Positions 6,807 through 14,395 of a stretch of DNA of 18,935 nucleotides are shown here, in pieces. Position numbers and translations under genes: made by a program. Each line of letters starts with the position of its first letter. The stretch's first letter is position 1. The DNA comes from Firmicutes bacterium UBA5559 (lineage in GTDB: Bacteria > Bacillota > Clostridia > Peptostreptococcales > Anaerovoracaceae): positions 1-18,935 of the forward strand of contig DIMT01000005.1 of the NCBI GenBank assembly GCA_002425705.1. The letters are read 5' to 3'. A model generated the notes under the pieces. The model saw nothing but the letters and a program-made list of their open reading frames with translations, was not told where the DNA came from and searched no databases.

Positions 6807-7627
6807 GAACTTCTCACAAAAGGGCCTGAGGACACTTGTCTGAAGCCCTTTTTTTCACCGATGATTCGATATTTTTCAAATTGATCCGGATGGATATATT
6901 CTTTCAGCCGAATATGCTCTGGAGAGGGCTGCAGATACTGGCCGATGGTTAAAATATGACAGCCAGCCTGTATCAGATCGTCCATCACTACAAGGACCTC
7001 TTCCTCTTTTTCTCCCAGCCCAACCATAATTCCTGACTTGGTAAGGAGATTCCCATCCAGCTCTTTAGCTTTCCTTAACAGGTCCAGAGACCTTTGGTAT
7101 TCGGCCTGAGGCCGAATCACTGCGTAGAGACCCGGTACGGTTTCCACATTATGATTCAGCACGTCGGGCTTCGAATCAACGATGACCTTCAAGGCATCCC
7201 AATCCCCTTGCATATCCGGAATCAACAATTCAACCGTTGCTTCCGGATTTTGCTTTCGGATTTCCAGTACCGTAAGGGCAAAATGGGCCGCTCCCCCATC
7301 CGGCAAGTCGTCCCGGGTAACCGATGTCACAACCACATGACGAAGACCCAGCTCCCTGCTGGCTCTTGCTACATTGGAGGGTTCCGATGGATCAAGCCGT
7401 TCTGGCTTCCCTTTGCTCACGGCACAAAATCGACATTTCCTCGTGCATTCACTGCCAAGAATCATAAAAGTAGCCGTTTTTTTGGAATAACATTCACATC
7501 GGTTTGGGCAATCCGCCCCATCGCACACGGTATGCAGGGATAAATCGCGCAACAGGGATGCCGTGCCATCCATCACGTCCAGGTTTGAAATTCTCTTTCT
7601 CAACCAATCCGGTTTGACTAAATCCAT
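6767..7627 (-). CDS. lipA: Lipoyl synthase (radical SAM)
   Basis: LipA inserts two sulfur atoms into protein-bound octanoyl groups to form the lipoyl cofactor. With translation from the ATG at 7627 (286 residues) the auxiliary 4Fe-4S cluster ligands are Cys35, Cys40 and Cys46 (C-x4-C-x5-C). The radical SAM motif C-x3-C-x2-C is Cys61, Cys65 and Cys68. The C-terminal SSY motif that supplies the serine ligand of the auxiliary cluster is present (FVRSSYNA). A TTG at 7636 could open three more codons but lies one base after AAAAGGAG (7638-7645), whereas the ATG has a 10-base spacer, so the ATG is preferred. It is the last gene of the aco-lip unit, 20 bp after lipB, and it runs 40 bp into the 3' end of psuG. 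Confidence 0.97.
   Translation of the reverse strand: MDLVKPDWLRKRISNLDVMDGTASLLRDLSLHTVCDGADCPNRCECYSKKTATFMILGSECTRKCRFCAVSKGKPERLDPSEPSNVARASRELGLRHVVVTSVTRDDLPDGGAAHFALTVLEIRKQNPEATVELLIPDMQGDWDALKVIVDSKPDVLNHNVETVPGLYAVIRPQAEYQRSLDLLRKAKELDGNLLTKSGIMVGLGEKEEEVLVVMDDLIQAGCHILTIGQYLQPSPEHIRLKEYIHPDQFEKYRIIGEKKGFRQVSSGPFVRSSYNASSLLKATAI
6818..6855 (+). terminator. Terminator of psuG lying inside lipA coding sequence
   Basis: AAAAGGGC (6818-6825) pairs with GCCCTTTT (6845-6852). A short inner stem GAC/GTC (6831-6833 with 6838-6840) lies within the large loop. The T run covers 6849-6855. It stands 11 bp after the psuG stop. On the minus strand these same bases encode the conserved KKGFRQVSSGPF segment of LipA, so the terminator is formed from coding sequence. 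Confidence 0.6.
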
Positions 7628-7647
7628 TGATTCCAATCTCCTTTTTT

Positions 7648-8298
7648 CTACTTCCGCTCATCCCGAAACCGGATGTCAAATACCTTTTTAAAATGACGGA
7701 TCAGCCTTTCTTTAGCTTCATCCATCGTAACATCTGCAGCATGATTTCCCAATGAGGTAACCCCAAACTCCTGTATTCCGCAGGGAATAATCTGGTCGAA
7801 ATATTTCCGATCCACATGGATATTCAAGGAAAGCCCGTGGGAAGTAATCCATCGTTTCAGGTGAACCCCTACCGCTGACACCTTCTCGTCCTCAATCCAG
7901 ACCCCTTTGTAATCAGGCTTTCGTCGGCCTTCTATGCCATATTCAGCCAGTACATTCAGAACCACTTGTTCCAGGGATTCAATGTACCAATGGGCATCCT
8001 TCTTCAGCTTGGTCAGGTTGAAAATGGGATAGGCTACGATCTGGCCGGGTCCGTGAAAGGTAATGTTTCCACCCCGGTCAGACTTGAGTATTTCAATCCC
8101 TTCTTTTTCCAAGACTTCCGGGGAGCAAAGGAGGTTATCCCACCCACCGCCGGTTCCAACTGTAAAGACCGGAGAATGCTCAAGCAGAAGCAGCACCCCG
8201 TCCCATTCTCCCTTTAAGACTTCTTCATAGGCCCGATTCTGAATTTCCAGCCCTTCCCTGTATGATACGAACCCTTCCTTTACTATTAATTGGTACAT
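7648..8298 (-). CDS. lipB: Octanoyl-[acyl carrier protein]:protein N-octanoyltransferase
   Basis: LipB moves octanoate from acyl carrier protein to the target lysine of lipoyl domains, the step before LipA. From the ATG at 8298 the protein has 216 residues. The family motif RGGNITFHGPGQ (75-86) is present, with Asn where many homologues have Asp. The catalytic pair is Lys139 (DEKVSAVGV) and Cys173 (IIPCGI). A TTG at 8310 would add four codons but would overlap the Shine-Dalgarno sequence GGAGG at 8304-8308, which is properly spaced (5 nt) for the ATG, so the shorter form is chosen. It follows the SGNH hydrolase gene by 33 bp and precedes lipA by 20 bp. Confidence 0.97.
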   Translation of the reverse strand: MYQLIVKEGFVSYREGLEIQNRAYEEVLKGEWDGVLLLLEHSPVFTVGTGGGWDNLLCSPEVLEKEGIEILKSDRGGNITFHGPGQIVAYPIFNLTKLKKDAHWYIESLEQVVLNVLAEYGIEGRRKPDYKGVWIEDEKVSAVGVHLKRWITSHGLSLNIHVDRKYFDQIIPCGIQEFGVTSLGNHAADVTMDEAKERLIRHFKKVFDIRFRDERK

Positions 8299-8331
8299 GG
8301 TATCCTCCAACGGTGATTGTACAAAGCTAAC

Positions 8332-8916
8332 TTACGCGCAATGGGCCTTCAAAAATTCATCGGCAATGGAAGCCATCAACTCATGACCCTCCCTTGAAGG
8401 GTGGAGTCCATCGGTCAGGGTCATCCCATATCGGATCCCCGCCCGCAGCAGATACTCTTTCTGAAGATCCAGGCAGGGTACATGGAATACAGCCGAAAGT
8501 TTGAGGATCCAGCATCGGTAGGCCCGGTTCAGAGCATTGATCTCTCCTATATCGGCCATGTCATTCCAGTCTTTTCTGAAGTTCCCTTCATCCCCCAGCA
8601 GGCAAGTCCCTACGATCGGCAGTATCCCATGACGGTAGGCAACGTGGACCATTCCCATGATATTGGCCTGAATGGCCCCCAGAGGGCTGCCGCAGATCAA
8701 ATCGTTGACCCCACCGGCGATGAGGACGTAACCGGGCTTTTCTTTGATGACATCCTCTTGAAACCGGGAAAGCATCCCGGAGGTGGTATCTCCATTGACT
8801 CCCTTGTTGATCGTATTCCATCCGTGTTTTTCCTTCAGAAGACCTACCCAGCTTTCCTTTTCCGGAACGCCGAAACCTCGGGTCAGGCTGTCTCCCAAAC
8901 AAACAATTTTCTTCAT
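8332..8916 (-). CDS. SGNH/GDSL-family esterase-like hydrolase
   Basis: A 194-residue single-domain SGNH hydrolase. The four family blocks are visible: GDS with nucleophile Ser10, the Asn41-Gly42 pair in NKGVNGDTT, GGVND with Asn71, and DGLHPS with Asp169 and His172. There is no signal peptide or membrane segment, so a cytoplasmic location is likely. Family members are esterases, thioesterases such as TesA, or carbohydrate deacetylases; the substrate here is unknown. Its position between the E3 gene and lipB inside the unit is unusual. A role in releasing acyl groups, for example a thioesterase acting near octanoate metabolism, is possible but unproven. AAGGA at 8926-8930 serves as the ribosome binding site. 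Confidence 0.88.
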   Translation of the reverse strand: MKKIVCLGDSLTRGFGVPEKESWVGLLKEKHGWNTINKGVNGDTTSGMLSRFQEDVIKEKPGYVLIAGGVNDLICGSPLGAIQANIMGMVHVAYRHGILPIVGTCLLGDEGNFRKDWNDMADIGEINALNRAYRCWILKLSAVFHVPCLDLQKEYLLRAGIRYGMTLTDGLHPSREGHELMASIADEFLKAHCA

Positions 8917-8946
8917 TTTCGCTTATCCTTTTACTCCTGTAACGGG

Positions 8947-8974
8947 CAAGATGCCATCGTGACATGGCATCTTG
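8947..8974. repeat. Perfect 11-bp hairpin between the E3 gene and the SGNH hydrolase gene
   Basis: CAAGATGCCAT (8947-8957) and ATGGCATCTTG (8964-8974) are perfectly complementary around a six-base loop. Neither strand has a T run after it, so it is not a standard intrinsic terminator. It lies within the 82-bp gap of the operon and could be an RNA-processing or mRNA-stabilising element setting different levels for the enzyme complex and the downstream genes. Confidence 0.6.
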
Positions 8975-8998
8975 CTGAGGTAATATATAATTTGGAGG

Positions 8999-10723
8999 TT
9001 AGAAGTGTATCGCTTTGTCCAAGGCTGCGTGGAACGCTTCGTGATAAATTTCTGACACGGTTGGATGGGGGTGCACAGTCATGGCTACCTCCTCCGCTGT
9101 TGCTTCTAAATTCATGGCCAGGACAGCCTCTGCGATCATATCCGTTGCGTGGATGCTGAAAATATGCACACCCACGATTTCATTGAATCGGGGCTCTATG
9201 ATCACTTTGATCAGCCCGTTTTCTTCTCCCGCCACCTTAGCCTTTCCATTGGCCAGCAGCGGGAATTTACCCACTTTGACATTCCCGAATTTTTTTCGTG
9301 CCTGTTCCTCTGTCAAACCTGCGGAAGCGATTTCCGGCTGAATGTAGATCGCACTGGGGATAGTTTCATAATTCATTTCTTTTCGGTGGCCGCAGATGTT
9401 CTCCACGGCGATGATAGCCTCTGCAGAAGCTGTATGGGCTAGCATCGCTTTGCCGTTAACGTCTCCAACCGCATAAATGTTGTCTACGGAAGTCTTCAGC
9501 GTGGAATCGGTTACGATGGCGCCTTTTTCTGTTTTAATGCCCAGGGCCTCACAGGGGATGCCACCCAGGTCAGGGCCTCTGCCAACAGCCATCAACACTT
9601 TTGTAGCCGGTACCGTATGCTGTTTTCCGTCTTTTTCAAAAACTACTTCCTTTGCCTTGATTTCGGTCACTTTAGCGCTGGTATGGACCGTAACGCCCAA
9701 GGACTCCAGCAAACCGGTCACCTGCCGGGTGATTTCTTCATCCACCATAGGGATGATGCGGTCCAGGAACTCGATTACCGTGACTTTGGTTCCTAAATTA
9801 GCCAGGAAATAGGCAAATTCGATACCGATGACACCTCCGCCGATGACCGTTACATCTTCCGGGATATCGGAAATTTCCAGCATACTGTCACTGTTCAGGA
9901 TCTCCATGGCTGGATTCATTGGAATCGGCAGAGATTTGATGGTGGACCCGGAGGCGATGATGATGTGGTCCGTTGTGAATTCTTTTCCGTTTACCACTAC
10001 CGTATGGGCATCCTTGATGGTCCCTTCCCCTTCCATGGGAATAACACCATTCTTTTTCAGCAGGCTTCCGATACCACCCACCAGTTGTTTCACCACATTG
10101 GTTTTTCTTTTCTGAACCAGACCCAGATCCAGCATGGCGGAAGAAGCATCCAGCCCAACAACGCCGAATTTCTCATGTTCCTTGATTTCTTTCAGGGCTT
10201 CCACGCTTCGCAGCAGGGCCTTTGTGGGAATGCATCCCCGGTTCATGCAGACACCGCCGAATTTATCTTTTTCAACGACTGCCGTCTTTTTTCCCATCTG
10301 AGCGGCCTTAATGGCGGCCACATAACCACCAGGGCCCCCGCCGATGACGATGACCTGATAATCCCGGCCTCCCTGGCCAGCCGAAGGGGCCGGGGCAGGA
10401 GCAGGGGCAGCGGTTTTGTTCTGAGGAGCAGGCTGCAGAGACGGAGCAGAACCAGTTTCTGCCATCAGGATATCGATGTTCTCATCGGCAGTACCGATGA
10501 TGGCAATCGGCAGGGTTACCGGAACGGATTCTCCTTCTTCTAGAAGGATCTTTCGTACCACGCCACTGCCGGTGGCCTCTATATCAATGCTGGTCTTGTC
10601 CGTTTCAATGGAAAAGAGGGGTTCTCCCTTTTCAACAGAGTCTCCTTCTTTCTTATACCACTGAACTAGCTTGCCTTCGTCCATATTAAAGCCCAGCTTG
10701 GGCATAATGATTAATTCTGCCAT
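8999..10723 (-). CDS. acoL: Dihydrolipoyl dehydrogenase (E3) with N-terminal lipoyl domain
   Basis: A 574-residue flavoprotein that reoxidises the dihydrolipoyl groups of E2 with NAD+. Residues 1-80 are a lipoyl domain with the modified lysine Lys43 in ETDKTS. An Ala-Pro-rich flexible linker covers about 92-118. The core has the FAD-binding GGGPGG (128-133), the redox disulfide Cys159/Cys164 in GGVCMNRGCIPTK, the NAD-binding motif VIGGGVIGIEFA, and the C-terminal HPHPTVSE with His553 and Glu558. Standard E3 is about 470 residues, so the lipoyl domain accounts for the extra length. Such fusions are known in some Gram-positive complexes. AGGAGG precedes the ATG, and the gene starts 12 bp after the E2 stop. 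Confidence 0.95.
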   Translation of the reverse strand: MAELIIMPKLGFNMDEGKLVQWYKKEGDSVEKGEPLFSIETDKTSIDIEATGSGVVRKILLEEGESVPVTLPIAIIGTADENIDILMAETGSAPSLQPAPQNKTAAPAPAPAPSAGQGGRDYQVIVIGGGPGGYVAAIKAAQMGKKTAVVEKDKFGGVCMNRGCIPTKALLRSVEALKEIKEHEKFGVVGLDASSAMLDLGLVQKRKTNVVKQLVGGIGSLLKKNGVIPMEGEGTIKDAHTVVVNGKEFTTDHIIIASGSTIKSLPIPMNPAMEILNSDSMLEISDIPEDVTVIGGGVIGIEFAYFLANLGTKVTVIEFLDRIIPMVDEEITRQVTGLLESLGVTVHTSAKVTEIKAKEVVFEKDGKQHTVPATKVLMAVGRGPDLGGIPCEALGIKTEKGAIVTDSTLKTSVDNIYAVGDVNGKAMLAHTASAEAIIAVENICGHRKEMNYETIPSAIYIQPEIASAGLTEEQARKKFGNVKVGKFPLLANGKAKVAGEENGLIKVIIEPRFNEIVGVHIFSIHATDMIAEAVLAMNLEATAEEVAMTVHPHPTVSEIYHEAFHAALDKAIHF

Positions 10724-10735
10724 TTGTCCCTCCTT

Positions 10736-12163
10736 TTATACGAGAAGCTTGATGGGGTCTTCCAACAGCTTTTTAATTTCCGTTACGAATTGTGCTGCCA
10801 GAAGACCATCGATCAGTCGATGATCCACCGTCAGGGTTATGTTCATCATGGGCTTGATTTCAATGGTCTTATTCCCTGCCAAATCCTTCACCACCAAAGG
10901 CTCATCCTTGGTAGCGCTGACTGCCAGGATTCCCACTTCAGGAGGATTGATGATGGCTGTGAAGTTTTCAATGCCGAACATGCCCAGGTTGGAAATGGTA
11001 AAGGTTCCACCCGTATATTCTTCCGGTTTAAGCTTGCCGTTTCTGGCCTTATCAAAAAGAACAGACGCTTCGCCAGACAATTCAACTACCGATTTATGGT
11101 CCGCCTCTTTGATAACGGGAACGATCAGCCCGGTAGGTGCCGCTACGGCAATCCCCAGATTGACACTTTTGTAGTGATAAATTTTATCTCCGATCAGCGA
11201 AGAATTCATTTCCGGGTATTTCTGAAGGGTTTTTATGACAGCCCTGGCAATATAGTCGGTGACCGACGTCTTTTTCTCCTGGGCGCCATTGATCTGAGCC
11301 CGAAGATCCAGCAATTTTTCCAGGTTGACTTTCTGAGTGAAGTAAAGATGGGGTGCCGTAAACTTGCTCTGGGCCAGCCTTTCTCCGATGATCTTGCGCA
11401 CTCCCGAATAAGGAACAATTTCTTTGATTTCTTTTCCGTCAATGAATTCCGGCGGTGCCGATTGAGCAGGAGCCGTTTCTGCTGTTGGAGCAGTCGTCAC
11501 AGCCCGGCCTGCTGCCTGGTCCACGTCCTTTTTCATGACTTTTCCATTGGCACCACTACCTTCAATCTGTTGCAGATCAACCCCCATGACTTCTGACAGT
11601 TTCCTCGCCAGCGGGCTGGCTTTTACTTTAGCAGTTTCCAGATAATTCAGGATGTCCTTTTCACAGATTCCACCATCGTACCCAGTGCCTGGTATTGACA
11701 GTCCGGCTAGGTTCAGGCCTTTTTCTGCTGCTGCCCTTCGGGCTCTCGGGGTGATTTTCATCCGTCCTCCGGGTGCCATAATATTGGATTCTACTGGCTT
11801 TTGGACCTTCGGAATCTCCCCAGTTGGTTCTGAAGCAACCTCCGGAGACGTTCCAGACATGGGGGCGCTGCTTTCTCTGCCCAGCTTCGCCAGAACATCG
11901 GCAATCAGGGCATCGATATTTTCGTTTTCTCCCCCAATGATCCCGATGGGAAGGGTCACTTCAACGGAATCCCCTTCTTCGATGAACTTTCTACGAAATA
12001 TGCCTTCTGCTGTGGATTCGATGTCGATGGCAGTCTTGTCGGTTTCAATGGAAAAAATGGGATCCCCTTTCTGAACCGGGTCTCCTTCCCCTTTATACCA
12101 ACTGACTAGTTTGCCTTCGGACATGTTGAAGCCAAGCTTTGGCATGATTACTATTTCTGCCAT
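10736..12163 (-). CDS. acoC: Dihydrolipoamide acetyltransferase (E2) of acetoin dehydrogenase complex
   Basis: A 475-residue core subunit that accepts the acetyl group from E1 and transfers it to CoA. The order is a lipoyl domain (1-80, Lys43 in ETDKTA), two peripheral-subunit-binding domains (about 136-172, starting KITPRARR, and about 182-218, starting ASPLARKL), an Ala/Pro/Thr linker (220-240), and a catalytic domain (245-475). The active-site motif is DHRLIDG with His448 and Asp452. Two consecutive subunit-binding domains are unusual for a bacterial E2 but occur in some clostridial proteins. Its first 50 residues closely match those of the E3 gene. AGGAGT supports the start at 12163. The acetoin rather than pyruvate role is inferred from the AcoR gene. 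Confidence 0.93.
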   Translation of the reverse strand: MAEIVIMPKLGFNMSEGKLVSWYKGEGDPVQKGDPIFSIETDKTAIDIESTAEGIFRRKFIEEGDSVEVTLPIGIIGGENENIDALIADVLAKLGRESSAPMSGTSPEVASEPTGEIPKVQKPVESNIMAPGGRMKITPRARRAAAEKGLNLAGLSIPGTGYDGGICEKDILNYLETAKVKASPLARKLSEVMGVDLQQIEGSGANGKVMKKDVDQAAGRAVTTAPTAETAPAQSAPPEFIDGKEIKEIVPYSGVRKIIGERLAQSKFTAPHLYFTQKVNLEKLLDLRAQINGAQEKKTSVTDYIARAVIKTLQKYPEMNSSLIGDKIYHYKSVNLGIAVAAPTGLIVPVIKEADHKSVVELSGEASVLFDKARNGKLKPEEYTGGTFTISNLGMFGIENFTAIINPPEVGILAVSATKDEPLVVKDLAGNKTIEIKPMMNITLTVDHRLIDGLLAAQFVTEIKKLLEDPIKLLV

Positions 12164-12173
12164 ATCTTTACTC

Positions 12174-13148
12174 CTATTTCATCATCTGATTGACTTTAGC
12201 GATGATTTTTTCTGTGGATGGAATAACGGGGAACTCCAGAGCCGGGCTGAAGGGCAGGGGCACGTTGGGCGTTCCGATTCTTCCGACGGGGGCATCCAGA
12301 TAGTAGAAGACATCGTCCATCACATCTGCGCCGATTTCAGCTCCGATTCCGCATCGTACGTGGGCTTCATCTACCACCAAGAGCCGCCCTGTCTTTTTGA
12401 CCGATTCCACGATGACTTCCCGGTCCAGAGGTACGATGGTTCGCAGGTCGATGACTTCACAGGAGATTCCCTGCTTTTCCAGTTCCTCTGCGGCTTTTTC
12501 CGATTTCATGACCATGGAAGAGGTGGCAACGATGGTCACATCCCTTCCTTCTCTGGCGATTCGGGCTTTGCCGAAGGGAATGGGCTCTACCACATCATCG
12601 ATCATATACTTGTTGGAATATTCCATTTTGTGTTCAAAGAAGATGACTGGATTGTCATCCCGGATCGCCGTCTTTAACAACCCTTTTGCTTCCTGGGCAT
12701 TGGAGGGGACAACCACTTTCATGCCGGGGAACTGGGCCACCATAGCCTGCATGCTCTGGGAATGCTGAGCCGCAGAGGATCTTCCTCCGCCAATGGGGGT
12801 TCGGATAACCATGGGGACGGTAACCTGACCGCCGGACATGTACCGGATTTTCGCCGCATTATTGATGATCTGGTCTGCTGCCACCAGCAGGAAGTCCGAG
12901 AACATCAATTCAATGACTGGTCTCAGGCCCGTCAGCGCCATTCCTGTACCCATTCCCACAAATCCAGCTTCTGAAATCGGGGTGTCCTTGACTCGCAGAT
13001 CCCCATATTTTTCGAAAAGGCCAACGGATGTCTTGAAGTTGCCTCCTAAGAAGCCCACGTCTTCTCCAAGCAGCAGGACATTGCCGTCCCGTTCCATTTC
13101 TTCATCCAGGGCTTCGCAGATTGCATCTCGATATAATATTTCTCGCAT
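12174..13148 (-). CDS. acoB: Acetoin dehydrogenase E1 component, beta subunit
   Basis: A 324-residue transketolase-like protein with the usual length and layout of E1 beta subunits. Glu60 in TPISEAGFVG is the expected thiamine diphosphate-activating glutamate, and His129 in SSAAQHSQS is the expected active-site histidine. The C-terminal transketolase domain covers about 200-320. It pairs with the alpha subunit encoded just upstream to cleave acetoin into acetaldehyde and a hydroxyethyl group bound to thiamine diphosphate. GAGGTG lies before the ATG at 13148, 20 bp from the preceding stop. Close relatives include pyruvate and branched-chain 2-oxo-acid E1 beta, so the acetoin assignment relies on context. 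Confidence 0.92.
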   Translation of the reverse strand: MREILYRDAICEALDEEMERDGNVLLLGEDVGFLGGNFKTSVGLFEKYGDLRVKDTPISEAGFVGMGTGMALTGLRPVIELMFSDFLLVAADQIINNAAKIRYMSGGQVTVPMVIRTPIGGGRSSAAQHSQSMQAMVAQFPGMKVVVPSNAQEAKGLLKTAIRDDNPVIFFEHKMEYSNKYMIDDVVEPIPFGKARIAREGRDVTIVATSSMVMKSEKAAEELEKQGISCEVIDLRTIVPLDREVIVESVKKTGRLLVVDEAHVRCGIGAEIGADVMDDVFYYLDAPVGRIGTPNVPLPFSPALEFPVIPSTEKIIAKVNQMMK

Positions 13149-13167
13149 ATTCTTTCACCTCATATGA

Positions 13168-14145
13168 TTACATGTCTGTGTAAACGTCTTTATAAGCCTC
13201 TGCCGGATCCGGATAGGGGCTGTCAATGGCAAACTGTACTGCAGCTTCCACTTCCTTATCCACTTCGGCTTCCAGCTTCACCAGTTCTTTTTCGGTGATC
13301 TTGCTGTCCAGCAGGACGCTTCGGAAGCTTCTCAGCGGACATTTTTCCATCCAGATGGTCTTTTCGTTTGGATCTTTTCTTTCCCGGTAGGTGGCCGGGT
13401 CCCCAACGTGATGACCCTGCCATCGGTAAGTCTTGCATTCGATCAGGGTCGGTCCATGACCGCTCCTGGCCCGCTCTACCGCCTCTTCCGTTACCTTATG
13501 AACGGCAAAGACATCCATTCCGTCTACCACGACTCCCGGTATGCCATATCCGATGGCCCGGTCGGCCAGGTTAAGGGTATTGGTCACGTCCCGGATATCC
13601 ACGGAGATGCCGTAGAGATTGTTTTCAATAACATACACTACCGGCAGATTCCAGGCTGCTGCCATGTTGATGCTCTCATGGAAGGTTCCTTCATTGGTTG
13701 CCGAATCTCCCATAAAGGATACCGCCACCTGATCTGTGCCCCGGTATTTGGCCGCGTAGGCTGCACCGGTGGCAATGGGGATTTCTCCACCGACGATTCC
13801 GTTGGCGCCCAAGATCCCCTTGTCCATCGCCATGATGTGCATGGATCCGCCTTTGCCTCTGGAATATCCGTCTTCTTTTCCCAGGATTTCCGCCATCATT
13901 TTATCAATCCGGGCGCCTCGGGCAACCAGATGTCCATGTCCTCGATGGGTGCTTCCGATATAGTCGTCTTCTTGAAGCGCTGCACAGACTCCTGTGGCGA
14001 TGGCTTCTTCTCCCAGATAAAGGTGAGCCAGCCCCGGCATCATTCCTTTTTTGTAAAACTCAAAAACTTCTTCTTCAAAGCGTCTCATTTTATACATTGT
14101 CTCATATAACTCCATGAGTTGCTTTTTGCTGTATTTGTTCTCCAT
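13168..14145 (-). CDS. acoA: Acetoin dehydrogenase E1 component, alpha subunit
   Basis: A 325-residue thiamine diphosphate-binding subunit. THRGHGH (66-72) and the cofactor motif from GDSATNEG (146-153) to ENN (174-176) are present, giving the Mg2+ and diphosphate contacts. The open frame continues upstream to 14205, but AGGAGG at 14151-14156 is spaced 5 bp from the ATG at 14145, and the longer version would cover the -24/-12 promoter, so 14145 is chosen. It is the first gene of the minus-strand unit. Short E1 alpha chains of this kind are typical of acetoin dehydrogenases, but pyruvate as substrate cannot be excluded. Confidence 0.92.
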   Translation of the reverse strand: MENKYSKKQLMELYETMYKMRRFEEEVFEFYKKGMMPGLAHLYLGEEAIATGVCAALQEDDYIGSTHRGHGHLVARGARIDKMMAEILGKEDGYSRGKGGSMHIMAMDKGILGANGIVGGEIPIATGAAYAAKYRGTDQVAVSFMGDSATNEGTFHESINMAAAWNLPVVYVIENNLYGISVDIRDVTNTLNLADRAIGYGIPGVVVDGMDVFAVHKVTEEAVERARSGHGPTLIECKTYRWQGHHVGDPATYRERKDPNEKTIWMEKCPLRSFRSVLLDSKITEKELVKLEAEVDKEVEAAVQFAIDSPYPDPAEAYKDVYTDM

Positions 14146-14188
14146 TTGCTCCTCCTGTAATCCTTCATTGATTGTTATAATATATAAT

Positions 14189-14204
14189 TGCAATTCCCAT
14201 GCCA
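14189..14204 (-). promoter_or_regulatory. Sigma-54 (-24/-12) promoter of the aco-lip operon
   Basis: Read on the minus strand, TGGCAT, five bases and TTGCA match the sigma-54 consensus TGGCAC-N5-TTGCW with a single change at the sixth base. The predicted start is near 14178, giving a leader of about 30 nt before the acoA ATG at 14145. An AcoR-type sigma-54 activator encoded divergently fits this promoter. Confidence 0.85.
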
Positions 14205-14268
14205 TGTTCCCCTATGAATCCCAATAATTTATCTCCTCCATTTTTCAACGTTTTTTCCGAAAGCCCCC

Positions 14269-14296
14269 TTGATTCTTTTTCCATTTCGTATATACT
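14269..14296 (+). promoter_or_regulatory. acoR: Sigma-70-type promoter of acoR
   Basis: TTGATT (14269-14274), 16 bp, then TATACT (14291-14296) matches the consensus at four of six and five of six bases. The start would be near 14303, which overlaps the first TGTRWCAT octamer. Bound AcoR could therefore also affect its own expression. Confidence 0.55.
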
Positions 14297-14297
14297 A

Positions 14298-14354
14298 TGT
14301 GTCATAATGTTACATGTAAACTTTTCAGGCACACCATGACACACTGATGTCACA
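14298..14354. promoter_or_regulatory. Cluster of four TGTRWCAT octamers, candidate AcoR enhancer sites
   Basis: The octamers are TGTGTCAT on the plus strand at 14298-14305, and on the minus strand TGTAACAT (14314-14307), TGTGTCAT (14343-14336) and TGTGACAT (14354-14347). The first two form an inverted pair around one base. The last two are direct repeats 11 bp apart. They lie about 95-150 bp from the -24 element of the aco promoter, the usual enhancer distance. A perfect 10-bp palindrome TTACATGTAA (14310-14319) overlaps the second copy. Confidence 0.6.
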
Positions 14355-14395
14355 CCCCAAATTTAACGTTACGCTGCTCAAGGGAAGGAGCAATA

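Noticed and set aside
7628..7636. TTG start for lipA at 7636.
   Set aside because: It lies one base after the Shine-Dalgarno sequence, too close for initiation. The ATG at 7627 fits better.
8947..8974. The hairpin as a rho-independent terminator ending the aco transcript after the E3 gene.
   Set aside because: There is no T run after the stem on either strand, so it is listed only as a hairpin repeat.
10724..11596. A 290-codon plus-strand open frame antisense to the E2 gene.
   Set aside because: The opposite strand encodes a full E2 protein with all motifs. The plus-strand frame starts at the E2 end, has no family features and no ribosome binding site.
14146..14205. N-terminal extension of the E1 alpha reading frame up to 14205.
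   Set aside because: It would place the start codon within the sigma-54 promoter. The ATG at 14145 has an ideal AGGAGG spacing and matches the usual E1 alpha N-terminus.
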